From Streptomyces sp. B21-083 (lineage in GTDB: Bacteria; Actinomycetota; Actinomycetes; Streptomycetales; Streptomycetaceae), in assembly GCF_036898825.1 (NCBI RefSeq), contig NZ_JARUND010000002.1, positions 372,001-436,000 on the forward strand: a stretch of 64,000 nucleotides of DNA. Reading direction: 5' to 3'. Of the stretch, positions 43,190 to 52,320 are shown piece by piece (positions within the stretch are counted from its first letter, which is position 1; each line of letters opens with the position of its first letter). A model generated the notes under the pieces. It saw nothing but the letters and a program-made list of their open reading frames with translations. It was not told the origin of the DNA and did not search any database. The position numbers were made by a program, and so were the translations under genes.

Positions 43190-43655
43190 GAGAGCGGGCC
43201 GATCGCGGCGCGGTCGTACTCTTCGGTGGCCTCGGCGGGCTGGTGCAGAGATTCGTTCCAGTCGGCTTCCAGAGTGTCGGCGACGAGCCGGTTGGCGGAA
43301 TCGACGGACAGATACCGGCGCCCGGCGAGGTCTACCGGGTGCCGGACCCGTTCGACGCAGCGGCGCGGAGCCGGTCGGCTTTCCAGGCGAGGGCGATCAG
43401 CTCGTCACTGACCCGAGGGCAACCTCGAAGGTGAGCGGGGTGCGGGTGGCCGGCAACAGCTCACCGACGCGGCGTCGATCTGATCGCCGACCTGGTCTGA
43501 CAGATAGGGACCGCGTTGCGGATCCCCTGGAATCAGCACGGTCCACTGCTCTCGGGTCAGGACGCGGGGTGGTGGTCTTGCCGTCCGGGCCCCGTGGTGC
43601 GCTTTGCGTCCGTAGCAGAACGCGTCGGCGTAGGCAGGTTGTGCAGGATCTGCAG
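43190..43655 (-). pseudogene. serine recombinase (resolvase/large recombinase) relic
   Basis: The minus strand carries blocks of a site-specific serine recombinase. At the right is LQILHN, then after a frameshift PAYADAFCYGRKAHHG, LTREQWTVLIPG, as in the recombinase domain (LxNPAYAGAFVYGR ... REEWxVLI). Further along comes GRRYLSVDSANRLVADTLE then ADWNESLH, the typical coiled-coil region after the zinc ribbon (NRLVAxTLExxWNxAL). The blocks are in different frames, the zinc ribbon is missing and no catalytic N-terminus is present. It is a dead mobile-element gene. Confidence 0.75.
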
Positions 43656-43712
43656 GCCCCCGTGGTCTGCAGAATGCCCCAGGTCAGTTCATGTCAGGGA
43701 GAAGGAGTCGTC

Positions 43713-44936
43713 ATGACAGGCACGGCACGACAGCCACGCGCCCTCGTGGTCGGACTGGGCCTGGCCGGTATCGCCACCGCCCTGCGACTGCGGCAAGTGG
43801 GCTGGGAGCCAGTGGTGGTGGAGCGGGCGCCGGCGCGCCGCTCAAGCGGGTACTTCATCTTCCTGTTCGGCACCGGCGTCTCCTCCGCGCGACGTCTTGG
43901 CGTGCTGGAGGAAATCGGGGACCGCGCCGGCCCTCAGCTCGCGAGCTATGAGATCAACCGGGCCGGACGCCGCACCTCAGGCAGGAGCCCCGGCATGTTC
44001 CCCGGCGTGACCACCAAGCCGAGGCACCTGCTGCGAGGCGACGTGGAGAAGGCCCTGTTCAACGCGCTGCCTGACGACGTGGAGATCCGCTTCTCCACCG
44101 TGCCCACCCGTATCACCCAAGACGCATCCACGGCAGAGGTGACCCTGCACGACACCGCGGCCGACACCTATGTCACCGAGCGCTTCGACCTGGTGGTGGG
44201 CACCGACGGGCTGCGCTCGAGCGTGCGTCGGCTGGCCTTCGGCGACCAGGACTTCCTGCGCCCGCTGAACTACATGGTCGGTGCCACCGCGCTGGACGAG
44301 CCGGTCGCGGGCTTCGGCCTGCACGAAGGCCTGATCCTGGCGGAGCCGGGGCGTTCCGCGTGGACGTTCCCCTTCGTCAACCGCGGGCCGAGCCTGATGT
44401 TCTCTTACCGCGCCGACGACATCGACGCCGAGTTCAAGCGCCCCGCGATCGAGTCGATCCGGGCCGCGTTCGGCCCGAAGCCGGCCGGCCCAGTGCTGGA
44501 GAGCCTGTTCTCCCGTTTCGAGCAGGCCCCCGACGCCCTGTTCGACTCGGTGCATCAGGTCAAAATGGACAACTGGCACCGGGGCAGGGTCGTCCTGGTG
44601 GGCGACGCCGCCTGGTGTGTGACCCTGTACGCGGGCATGGGCGCCTCCAGCGCCATCGCCGGGGGCGAACTCCTGGGCAGCCTGCTGGAGCGCCACCCCG
44701 GCGACGTGGCCGACGCGTTACGAATCTGGGAATCCCGGATGCGCCCCTTCATCCACACCGAGCAGAACAGCGCGCTGATCATGCGCCGTAGCTTCACCCC
44801 GCACGACCGCAAGGAACAGCTCCTACGCACCGCGATGCTGCGCATCATGACCAAGCCGCGACTCGCGAAGGCCGTGGGCAAAGTAGTGCGCGGTCCGGAT
44901 TTCTCGAACAAGGAACTGGACGTCGCCGCCGTATGA
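43713..44936 (+). CDS. FAD-dependent hydroxylase, class A flavoprotein
   Basis: A 407-residue flavoprotein monooxygenase of the TetX/PHBH type. The FAD motif is LVVGLGLAGIATALRLRQVG with the acidic end VVVERAPA, the DG motif is VVGTDGLRSSVR near residue 165, and the GD motif VVLVGDAAWCVTLYAGMGAS near 295. It should hydroxylate or epoxidise a small organic substrate with NAD(P)H and oxygen. ATG 43713 has AGAAGGAG 5 nt upstream; the longer frame to 43188 runs through the recombinase relic and is not real. The stop overlaps the ATG of a broken TetR gene, so the pair was once an operon with its regulator. Substrate unknown. Confidence 0.9.
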   Translation: MTGTARQPRALVVGLGLAGIATALRLRQVGWEPVVVERAPARRSSGYFIFLFGTGVSSARRLGVLEEIGDRAGPQLASYEINRAGRRTSGRSPGMFPGVTTKPRHLLRGDVEKALFNALPDDVEIRFSTVPTRITQDASTAEVTLHDTAADTYVTERFDLVVGTDGLRSSVRRLAFGDQDFLRPLNYMVGATALDEPVAGFGLHEGLILAEPGRSAWTFPFVNRGPSLMFSYRADDIDAEFKRPAIESIRAAFGPKPAGPVLESLFSRFEQAPDALFDSVHQVKMDNWHRGRVVLVGDAAWCVTLYAGMGASSAIAGGELLGSLLERHPGDVADALRIWESRMRPFIHTEQNSALIMRRSFTPHDRKEQLLRTAMLRIMTKPRLAKAVGKVVRGPDFSNKELDVAAV

Positions 44937-45494
44937 CCGAAGCCCCGCACTAGAGCATCGGACCATCCACGCGAACGAGCTGGTCGAGCACCATTCGCGC
45001 AAGGCCGCCCGCCTCCTGGACGCCACACGCGAGCTGGTGCGACCACGACCCGTGGGCCAGGTCACCGTCAGTGAGATCGCCCGTGCCGCGGGAGTGGGCA
45101 AAGGCACCGTCTACCTGTACTGGCCCACCAAGGAAGACCTCATCCTCAGGCTCAAACTCCCGCTGGCGCACCGCGTCAGGGGTGACGTCGGCCTGCTGCG
45201 CATGCCGGCCCAGCTAGCCGACGACCACGACCTGTTACGCGACCAAGTCCAGCGCCCTGGGCTTCGCGGACGCCCGATCCTGTCCTTGTCGGGTTCATCT
45301 CCGTCATGTCCGACCCGGACACCGCCCCTCTCGGCACAAACGCCCCGGACGAGATCCTCGCCCGCCTCGTCGAACCTCCCACCACGCCCGACAAGGCCGC
45401 CGTCAAGGCCGCGGCCGAAGAGACCGTCGCCTTCTTCCACGACACCGGGCAAGCGGTGCTGGGCATCATCGAGCGCTGTCAGCTACCGCGGTAG
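44933..45494 (+). pseudogene. frameshifted TetR-family regulator
   Basis: The ATG at 44933 overlaps the flavoprotein stop in an ATGA coupling, but the frame ends after six codons (TAG). In the next frame the protein resumes: NELVEHHSRKAARLLDATREL, then the HTH VTVSEIARAAGVGKGTVYLYWPTKEDLILRL, a textbook TetR motif. Similarity ends near 45190 and the rest is spread over two more frames, with a final part ending ETVAFFHDTGQAVLGIIERC. At least two indels are needed to restore it. The flavoprotein has thus probably lost its dedicated repressor. Confidence 0.75.
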
Positions 45495-45742
45495 TAAGTC
45501 GATGGGTGCAGCTCGTCCGTGGCACGGGTGCCGTGGCGGCCGCCAGGCCCTGCCGTCACGGCAGCCCCGACCCCGGTCGGCGGGGATGAGGAAGTCGAGG
45601 TGCTCGGGCAGCGCGGGCACGAGGACGAAGCGGGTGTGGGGTGTACTTCGCCATGGCCTCCCCGTCTCTGGTTGGTCATGCGCTCCTACACCAGCGCCTC
45701 TTGCCCGGGCGACAGTCCAGGGCGTCTGTGACCAGCCAGAGA

Positions 45743-46165
45743 TCATCCGGTGGTCAGCGGCATGACCTTGCGGTAAATCGGGACCGCGATTACCGCCACG
45801 GCTACGTGCATCAGAAGGAGTGCGGCGACGCCAACCGCCCCTCCGACGTCAAACAGGAAAAAGTCAGGGATGAAGGACACTACGATCACGGCCGGGACGA
45901 GCCATCCGAGCAGCGCATTGGGGTCTTTGGACGTTCTGCGCGCCACGGCCCAGCCCACGCCGCCCAGGACGGTGCCCACTGCGGTCAGGAAGATGTAGAC
46001 GCCGGGCTCCAGCGGGCCGAAGTCGTCGGGCTTGTCTGCCACAGCGCGGGCGAGAAGGGCGAGAACGGCGTTGGCCGCGCTCGCGGCAGCGATGGCAGCG
46101 AGCACTCCGGCCGCGACGACCATGGGGCCGCGCCGGGCAGGGGTAGTACGAGGGATCGCTGACAT
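45743..46165 (-). CDS. DUF6069-family membrane protein
   Basis: A 140-residue protein with four predicted transmembrane helices: VVAAGVLAAIAAASAANAVLA after a basic N-terminus, then YIFLTAVGTVLGGVGWAVA, LLGWLVPAVIVVSFIPDFFL and VGVAALLLMHVAVAVIAVPIY. The order of helices with the SFIPDF motif is that of DUF6069, a small actinobacterial family of unknown function. ATG 46165 has AGGAG rather far upstream. It is 90 bp after the DoxX gene on the same strand and probably co-transcribed. The function is unknown. Confidence 0.8.
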   Translation of the reverse strand: MSAIPRTTPARRGPMVVAAGVLAAIAAASAANAVLALLARAVADKPDDFGPLEPGVYIFLTAVGTVLGGVGWAVARRTSKDPNALLGWLVPAVIVVSFIPDFFLFDVGGAVGVAALLLMHVAVAVIAVPIYRKVMPLTTG

Positions 46166-46255
46166 GTGAACTTCTTGGACTCCTTGAACAGTTCGCTCGG
46201 CTTGTCCGAGCGCATGGAAACAGTGCGGCGGCGTCTACGCCCCGGCGGGACCAAG

Positions 46256-46606
46256 TCAGGAGGACGCGAGGCGGAGCGTGAGCGCGGCGATGGCCAGCAG
46301 GAGCGCGACGAAGGCGTTGGGGCTGCCCTTGATGTCCTTCACGCGCAGGTGCGCGCCGACGGCGCCCACGAAGTAGAGCACCACTCCGATGGCTGCGGCG
46401 ACACCCAGAGGCCACCACCACATACCCACGATCAGGCCCACTGCGCCCGCGAACTCGGCGGCAGCAAGGAAGGGCAGCATGCCCTGCGACACACCCACCT
46501 GCCCCAACCCGTCGACGAGTTTCGGGTCCTTCTTCACCTTGGCGCTGCCTGAAGCAACAAGCAGGAGGGTGAGAAGAACGGCCACTACTACGTATGCAAT
46601 GAACAT
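46256..46606 (-). CDS. DoxX-family membrane protein
   Basis: A 116-residue four-helix membrane protein of the DoxX/DoxD-like family. It begins MFIAYVVVAVLLTLLLVASG, followed by KVKKDPKLVDGLGQVGVSQGM, then helices FLAAAEFAGAVGLIVG and AAAIGVVLYFVGAVGAHLRV. The SGSAKV motif after helix 1 and the AEF...GLI helix 2 are typical. ATG 46606 has GGAG 8 nt upstream. Members take part in redox or sulfur/thiol stress functions or have unknown roles. It leads a small minus-strand operon with DUF6069. Confidence 0.85.
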   Translation of the reverse strand: MFIAYVVVAVLLTLLLVASGSAKVKKDPKLVDGLGQVGVSQGMLPFLAAAEFAGAVGLIVGMWWWPLGVAAAIGVVLYFVGAVGAHLRVKDIKGSPNAFVALLLAIAALTLRLASS

Positions 46607-46969
46607 GACATAACTCCAACTGATTGCATCTATGCGATGGGTGGTTCGGTCATAACGAGTCCCGCGACGCCGCTCGTACTGATCCGGGCGGATCGCGGAG
46701 AAGGCGATCCGCTCGGCGGCGGCTGGGCAGGCGTCAGGAACGCCCCTCCGCCGAATGCCCTTCCCATCCAGTCCGAGCCAGACTCCACGCCGGCGAATCC
46801 AGCGCCGGCCCTGTCTCGGCCCACAGAGCCGGGGCGCCTCGCCATCCGCTGCCTACGACACTAGGAAACCCAGATCAGCACTCGCATCCGTGAAGTCCAC
46901 ATACCTGGGGGGAGGGGGTTTCGGCCCCCGGCGGACCGAGAACCGTGCCCCAGCACGGCACTCGGCGGC
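46607..46969. other. gap of about 360 bp, no gene recognised
   Basis: Small overlapping frames on both strands have no ribosome sites or families. It holds the DoxX promoter and the 3' end of the LuxR transcript. Confidence 0.4.
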
Positions 46970-49720
46970 TCAGTCGCCCCGGAGCAGCAGGTATGCCAGC
47001 TCGGTACGGGACCTGACCCCCAGCTTGGCGTAGATCTTCGTGAGGTGGGACTCGACGGTCCGACGGCTGACGTAGAGCTGATCGGCGATCTCCGGATTGG
47101 ACGCGCCACCCGCTGCGAGCCTGGCGATCCGTTCTTCCTGCGATGTAAGTGTGGTGGCGGCGGCCGCGACAACCGTCCGGGCTCGGGCGCGCTCGCCCGT
47201 CGCTTCCAGTTCCGCGCGGGCTCGCTCCGCAAAACCGGCCGCGCCCAGCAAGGAGAACGTCTCGCGGGCCGTGCGCAGGTGTTCCCGTGCTTCGCGGCGC
47301 CTGCGCTGCCGCCTGAGCCACTCCCCGTAGAGCAGGTGTGTACGGGCCAGTTGCACCACCGCGCGCGTCTGCTGCAGATACCCGATGGCGGTCCGGTACA
47401 GCGCGTCCGCGTGGGTGTCCTGGGCCAGCAGGGCACGGGTCCGCGCGTCCATGCCGAGGCCGAAGGGGGTGCCACTCGCCTGGGCCGACTCGGACAGGCG
47501 GTCGGCCGCGCGCCGAGCCAGTTCCGGCTCTTCCGCGCGTGTGGCCGCCTCCGTGAGATCGGGCAGCGCGTTCGTGGCGACGAAGGTGTGCGGGACGAGG
47601 AGGGCGAACCGGAGGTGCCTGACCGCTTCCGCGTGCCGTCCGAACCCGAGGTCCAGCAGGCCGAGGCTGTGCGCCGCCATGTCCGCCAGGGTCCCGAGCC
47701 GGTGCTGTGTCGCGTACCGGGTGACCGCAGCGGCGAGCACGTGGGTGCGGCCCTCGTCGCCGCGCAGGGCCGCGACCATGGTCTCGCCGGGAGGGGTCTC
47801 GCCGGTCACGTTCGGGTAGCCGGTGGTCCGGGCGACCTCGTACGTCTCGTCGTACAGGGCCTGCGCCTCGGTGAAGCGTCCGGCGAGCATCTCGGACTGG
47901 GCGCGAGCGCCGAGGCCGAGCGGCAGCATGAGCATGCCGCCAAGGGCGCGCAGAGTCCGTAGGTGCCAGGCGGAGAGTGTGTCGTGGGCGGCGTCGTCCC
48001 ACAGTTCGACAGCCGCGTATACGCACATTTGGAGGACCGGGCCCGCCTCGTCGGGGTCCAGGGCGGCGATCGCCTCACGGAACAGCGACGCAGCCTCCTT
48101 GGGAGCGTCGCTCAACCGAGCGACGAAACCGTCGAGCAACAGGTCCATGGCGATCGGAGGCTCCGACCGAGGTGCCGCCCCCGCCGTTCGTACTGCCGCC
48201 AGGAGCGGCTCCGCAGGGGCTCCCTTCCCCAGATGGAGGTACACCCACAGGGCCACCAGATGTGCCCACCGGGATCGCGGTCCGTCCACCGGTTCGAAGG
48301 CACGGGCCGCTTCGGTCAGCAGCGGCGCCGCGTCACCTCCCCGTCCCTGGGCTATGGCGAGAAGTCCGCGCATGAGCAGGACCTGTGCCGCCTGGTAGGG
48401 GTCTTCGCAGGGCTCCTGCTGGGCCAGCGTGATCAAGTCGCTGCCGGTGTCGAGCGCTCCGACGGCGATGTTCTCCTCGGCGGCGGCGAGGTACCGGGCT
48501 GCCCGACGGCAGGGTTCGGTGCTGAGATCGCCCGCTCTGCGGAGGAAGGCAGCCGCCGCGGCCTGCCCGCCGCGCCGACGGGCCCGGTCGGCCGACGCCT
48601 CCAGCTCCGCGGCCACGTCGTCGTCCGGCCCGACGACGGCCGAGGCCCGGTGCCAGGCCCGCCGGTCCGGATCCAGGGCGGGGTCTATGGCCTCGGCCAG
48701 CACATGATGTGCCCGACGACGCTGTGCCGGCGTCGCACTGGTGAGCACCGCCGCGCGCATCAACGGGTGACGGAAGGCGATGCCGTCCGTGAGGTCGACC
48801 AGCCCCGGCATCTGTGCGCGGCCGATCGCCTCGAACGGAGTGCCGAGGGCAGCGCATGCCCGCCGCACCAGCCCCTCGTCTCCTGTCGGATCCGCGGCCG
48901 CGACCAGTAGCACGGTCCGAGTGGCCGCGGGCACGCTCCTGACGACGCCGACCAGTGCTTGTTCGAGTCGGACGCCCAACGGCAAAGCCTCGGGCAGCGG
49001 GACATGCCCCGTCAGCTGGCCCGGACTCAGGGCGGCCGTGATCTGCCGTAGGGCGAGCGGGTTTCCGCCCGTCTCGGAGATGAGGCGGTCCCGTACGCCC
49101 TCGACGACCGGACCGGATGCCACCTCGGCCAGAAGTTCCCGCGCGGCCTCGGGCGCGAGCCCCTCGACGAGAAGTTCATCCAGGCCGTCGAAGGGCAGCC
49201 GCACCCCGCAGGTCCCCGTCTCCCGTACAGCGAAGAGGAGCCCCAACGCGTCGCGGTCCGCACGGCGGGCGACGAACGCGAGCACCTCCGCCGACTCCCG
49301 GTCCAGCCATTGCACGTCATCGACGACGCACACCAGGGGCGTACTGGACGCGGTGTTCGACAACAGTGTGAGAAGAGCCAGGCCGACGAGCATTCGTCCC
49401 ACGGGGGCGGGCGGCCGCAGCCCCATCACGATCTCCAGGGCCTCGCGCTGCGGAGTGGGAAGCGACCCCAACCGCTCCCCGTCGAGGTGGCGGGCGACCA
49501 GTTGCTGGACGCCGGCGTAGGCGAGACGCATCTCGGACTCGATGCCGGTGATCCGCTTGACCGTGAGTCCTTCGCCGGCCTCGACCGCGTATCCCAGCAG
49601 CGCCGTCTTGCCGGTCCCTGCCACGCCGCGCAGTACGAGGGATCTGCTGCGACCCGCCCGGACGTCCGTGAGCAGGGCGTCGATGAGCGCGCACTCCTTC
49701 GTGCGCCCGATCAGTGGCAT
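46970..49720 (-). CDS. LuxR-type regulator with AAA ATPase domain (LAL family)
   Basis: A 916-residue regulator: N-terminal AAA/NB-ARC-like ATPase, long TPR-like helical middle, and C-terminal LuxR helix-turn-helix. Start MPLIGRTKECALID; Walker A VAGTGKTALL near residue 35; Walker B LVCVVDDVQWLD near 130; the HTH is LTSQEERIARLAAGGASN, then YVSRRTVESHLTKIYAKLG, at the very end. ATG 49720 has no Shine-Dalgarno site, so translation may be leaderless. Members usually activate transcription of nearby or pathway genes on binding ATP and a ligand. Two short repeats with GGAGCTC lie upstream. An N-terminal relic of a similar gene is at 12304. Confidence 0.92.
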   Translation of the reverse strand: MPLIGRTKECALIDALLTDVRAGRSRSLVLRGVAGTGKTALLGYAVEAGEGLTVKRITGIESEMRLAYAGVQQLVARHLDGERLGSLPTPQREALEIVMGLRPPAPVGRMLVGLALLTLLSNTASSTPLVCVVDDVQWLDRESAEVLAFVARRADRDALGLLFAVRETGTCGVRLPFDGLDELLVEGLAPEAARELLAEVASGPVVEGVRDRLISETGGNPLALRQITAALSPGQLTGHVPLPEALPLGVRLEQALVGVVRSVPAATRTVLLVAAADPTGDEGLVRRACAALGTPFEAIGRAQMPGLVDLTDGIAFRHPLMRAAVLTSATPAQRRRAHHVLAEAIDPALDPDRRAWHRASAVVGPDDDVAAELEASADRARRRGGQAAAAAFLRRAGDLSTEPCRRAARYLAAAEENIAVGALDTGSDLITLAQQEPCEDPYQAAQVLLMRGLLAIAQGRGGDAAPLLTEAARAFEPVDGPRSRWAHLVALWVYLHLGKGAPAEPLLAAVRTAGAAPRSEPPIAMDLLLDGFVARLSDAPKEAASLFREAIAALDPDEAGPVLQMCVYAAVELWDDAAHDTLSAWHLRTLRALGGMLMLPLGLGARAQSEMLAGRFTEAQALYDETYEVARTTGYPNVTGETPPGETMVAALRGDEGRTHVLAAAVTRYATQHRLGTLADMAAHSLGLLDLGFGRHAEAVRHLRFALLVPHTFVATNALPDLTEAATRAEEPELARRAADRLSESAQASGTPFGLGMDARTRALLAQDTHADALYRTAIGYLQQTRAVVQLARTHLLYGEWLRRQRRRREAREHLRTARETFSLLGAAGFAERARAELEATGERARARTVVAAAATTLTSQEERIARLAAGGASNPEIADQLYVSRRTVESHLTKIYAKLGVRSRTELAYLLLRGD

Positions 49721-49787
49721 GGGAGTGAGCCTACGACAGCTGTCGGGCAGGCAACTGACCTTGACAGCAACGGTTCCTGTGGCGCAG

Positions 49788-49847
49788 CCATGTGGAGCTC
49801 CCCGTGCGGGCGGTGGCGGTCGATTCCTGGCATGGAGCTCACCGTGC
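49788..49847. promoter_or_regulatory. pair of short direct repeats upstream of LuxR-type gene
   Basis: CATGTGGAGCTCCCCGTGC (49789-49807) and CATGGAGCTCACCGTGC (49831-49847) are similar direct repeats about 40 bp apart, four helical turns. A related sequence, CATGTGGAGTTCACCGATGC, is at 12602-12621 beside the LuxR relic. They may be binding sites of this regulator. Confidence 0.35.
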
Positions 49848-50131
49848 CTCCTCATGCGGAGTTGACGTTCCCATTCCGCACGTGCCATCGAACAACGGTG
49901 CAGGCGAACGCTGTTGGACCCTCGGCGAATGGATAGGCTTTGCACCGACCGGGAGTTGGCGCATCCGGGCGAACGGCAACGCGCTCGGAGCTCGAACCCG
50001 AAGAGCGGGTCCGGCGAACGATGCGTGCAGGCGGTCGTGGCAGCTCACCGACGTCCCCACAGATGGCTGCGTCAACCGGTGGCGGGACGTCACGCCGGAC
50101 GGGCAGCCGCGCGCTGCGTCCACGCCAGGTG

Positions 50132-50809
50132 TCAGCGGGCGGCCGTCCGGGTCCGGCCGGCCCGTCTGCCTTCGCCACGCTTCGGGCGGTGCCCCACGGT
50201 GGCCAGGGCGATGGTCACGTAGTGGTCGGCGATCTCCGACGGGGTGAGCGGACCGTCGGGCCGGTACCAGTGCGCGATGCCCTGGCACATCGTCAGAACC
50301 GCCCGACTGGCCTCCACCGGGACGGGGATGGTGAACTCGCCGGAGTCCACACCTTCGAGCACGGCGTTGCGCAGCAGCCCTTCCAGCTCGTCACGCAGGG
50401 ATACGTAGCGGACCCGGTTGTCGGATTCCAGGCTGCGGCTCTCGGTGTCGAGGAAGGCGAGGGGAGCCCGGTAGGTCATGAACAGCACAATGCATTCGAC
50501 GAGCGCGCAGAAGCGGTCGACGGGGTCGTCGCCGGCTTCCTCGACGGCCGTGCGGCAGCGCCCGAGGACGGATGCAAGTGAGCCCAGCAGCAACTCGACG
50601 AGGATGGCCTGCTTGTTCGAATAGTGGTAGTACAGGGCGGGAACCGTCACCCCCACGCGGCGAGCCAGCTCACGGACGGTGGTGGCGTGGTAGCCCTGCT
50701 CCACGATGGCGCCGAGAGCGTGGTCGAGGATGGGCGGCAGCTCCAGCGGACCGTACGCCCGCCAGTCGGTGTGTCCGTCTGCACGCAGGTCCGGGACCGG
50801 CTCCGACAT
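50132..50809 (-). CDS. TetR/AcrR-family transcriptional regulator
   Basis: A 225-residue TetR protein with a longer N-terminus (DWRAYGPLELPPILDHALGA) before the HTH TTVRELARRVGVTVPALYYHYSNKQAILVELL. The C-terminal domain (FCALVECIVLFMTYRAPLAFLDTESRSLESDNR) is of the group found with acyl-CoA metabolism genes such as KstR2-like regulators. ATG 50809 has GGAAGGTAAG upstream. A TTAGCG-type operator half-perfect palindrome lies 25 bp upstream of it, the same class found before four catabolic genes in the window. It is therefore the best candidate for the regulator of that set; this is inference from autoregulation logic. Confidence 0.92.
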   Translation of the reverse strand: MSEPVPDLRADGHTDWRAYGPLELPPILDHALGAIVEQGYHATTVRELARRVGVTVPALYYHYSNKQAILVELLLGSLASVLGRCRTAVEEAGDDPVDRFCALVECIVLFMTYRAPLAFLDTESRSLESDNRVRYVSLRDELEGLLRNAVLEGVDSGEFTIPVPVEASRAVLTMCQGIAHWYRPDGPLTPSEIADHYVTIALATVGHRPKRGEGRRAGRTRTAAR

Positions 50810-50833
50810 GCTCTTACCTTCCGAACGAGTGAA

Positions 50834-50847
50834 CTACCGTTCGCTAA
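50834..50847. promoter_or_regulatory. operator of the TTAGCG-NN-CGCTAA class before TetR gene
   Basis: CTACCG-TT-CGCTAA: right half perfect, left half 4 of 6, the same degeneracy as the 27758 site (CTATCG). It sits 25 bp upstream of ATG 50809, where autorepression would act. Confidence 0.5.
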
Positions 50848-50997
50848 GCATACTCATCCTGCAAGTCGACGTACGGCCTGCGGTTCGCCCGCCACGGCCG
50901 ATCGCCCTTTCAGCATCAGGTGCGCGCGACGGTCGTAGATCAGCGGCGACAGGGCCATAAACACGTCCGGGCGCTCACCCAGAGGGGGGCGGTGGTG

Positions 50998-52320
50998 TCA
51001 CGCCGGGACATCCAGTCGCGACTTGAGGTGGCTGAACGTGGCCAGCGAGGATCGACCGTGGTAGTTCCCCATGCCCGATTCGCCGACCCCGCCGAACGGC
51101 AGGTCAGGGACCAGCAGCTGCCACATGGCCTGGCCGAAGGCGACGCCGCCGGAGCTGGTCCCGTCAGTCAGGCGGGCACGGGCGGTCTCGTCCTCGGTGA
51201 AGCCGTACAGGGCCAGCGGACTGTCGTGGTCATTGATGTACGCGATCGCCTCGTCGAGCCCCTCGACCTCGACGATCGGCAGGATCGGCCCGAGGATCTC
51301 CTCCTGCATCACCGGGTCCGCGGGACTGACGCCGACGAGGACCGTCGGCGCCACATACCTGTCATCACGGTCACTCTGTCCGCCGACGACGGTACGCCCG
51401 GAAGAGCTCAGCAGCCTCTCCACTCGGTCGAAGTGGCGCTCATTGACCAGGCGCCCGAATCTCGGGGAACGCGAAGGGTCCTCGCCATACAGGTCGGTGA
51501 CGACGTCGCGCAGCTTCTCGGCGAGCCTGGCGGAGGTTGCCCGGTCGGTGAGCACGTAGTCGGGGGCGACGCAGGTCTGGCCCGCGTTGGCGAACTTGCT
51601 CTCGGCCAGACGACGGGCCGCGATGTCCAGGTCCGTGGTGGAGTCCACGAACACCGGGCACTTTCCGCCGAGTTCGAGGGTGACGGGGGTGAGGTGTTCG
51701 GCGGCGGCCCGGGCGACGACGCGGCCGACGGCGCCGTTCCCGGTGTAGAAGATGTGGTCGAAGCGCTGTGCGAGCAGGGCGGTGGTCTCGGGCGCGGCTC
51801 CCTCGACCACGGCCACCGCCTCGCTGTCCAGGTAGGCGGCGACGCGGCGGGCGAACAACGCCGAAGTGGCCGGGGCGAGTTCACTCGGCTTGACGACCAC
51901 CGTGTTGCCGGCGGCGAGCGCGCCGATCATCGGCATGGCCAGGAGGTGTACCGGATGGTTCCACGGTCCGATGATCAAAACGACGCCGAGGGGGTCGTAG
52001 GAGGTGGAGGCCGTGGTGCCGGGCGGCATCGGCGAACCGTCGACGGGGACCGGCTGAGGCCGGAGCCACTCGTCGAGGTGGCGTAGAACGTGGTCGATCT
52101 CGCGGACACTCGCGTTGACCTCGGCCCTCAGGGAATCCTGGTGGGGCCGCTGCAGGTCCTCGTAGACGGCGTCGGTGATGCCGACGGAGTTCTCGGTCAG
52201 CAGGTCGCGCAGCCTGCCGAGCTGTTCGCGGCGCCAGGCGACGGGCCGGGTACGGCCGGAGCGGAAGGTCCCGCGAAGGCGGTCGACGAGGGCGGCCGCG
52301 TCGAAGGAGAGGGGCGCCAT
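50998..52320 (-). CDS. aldehyde dehydrogenase, class 3 type
   Basis: A 440-residue aldehyde dehydrogenase, the shorter class 3/fatty-aldehyde type, oxidising medium-chain or aromatic aldehydes to acids. It has the N-terminal RTRPVAWRREQLGRLRDLL, GVVLIIGPWNHP, cofactor Lys in VVVKPSELAP, base Glu in LELGGKCPV near residue 205, and the nucleophile Cys in NAGQTCVAPDY near 240; EEILGPILPI is the conserved C-terminal motif. ATG 52320 is preceded by GGAG; the upstream frame is not supported. It lies between the TetR gene and the second LuxR-type gene on the same strand but with wide gaps, so it is likely monocistronic. Confidence 0.93.
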   Translation of the reverse strand: MAPLSFDAAALVDRLRGTFRSGRTRPVAWRREQLGRLRDLLTENSVGITDAVYEDLQRPHQDSLRAEVNASVREIDHVLRHLDEWLRPQPVPVDGSPMPPGTTASTSYDPLGVVLIIGPWNHPVHLLAMPMIGALAAGNTVVVKPSELAPATSALFARRVAAYLDSEAVAVVEGAAPETTALLAQRFDHIFYTGNGAVGRVVARAAAEHLTPVTLELGGKCPVFVDSTTDLDIAARRLAESKFANAGQTCVAPDYVLTDRATSARLAEKLRDVVTDLYGEDPSRSPRFGRLVNERHFDRVERLLSSSGRTVVGGQSDRDDRYVAPTVLVGVSPADPVMQEEILGPILPIVEVEGLDEAIAYINDHDSPLALYGFTEDETARARLTDGTSSGGVAFGQAMWQLLVPDLPFGGVGESGMGNYHGRSSLATFSHLKSRLDVPA

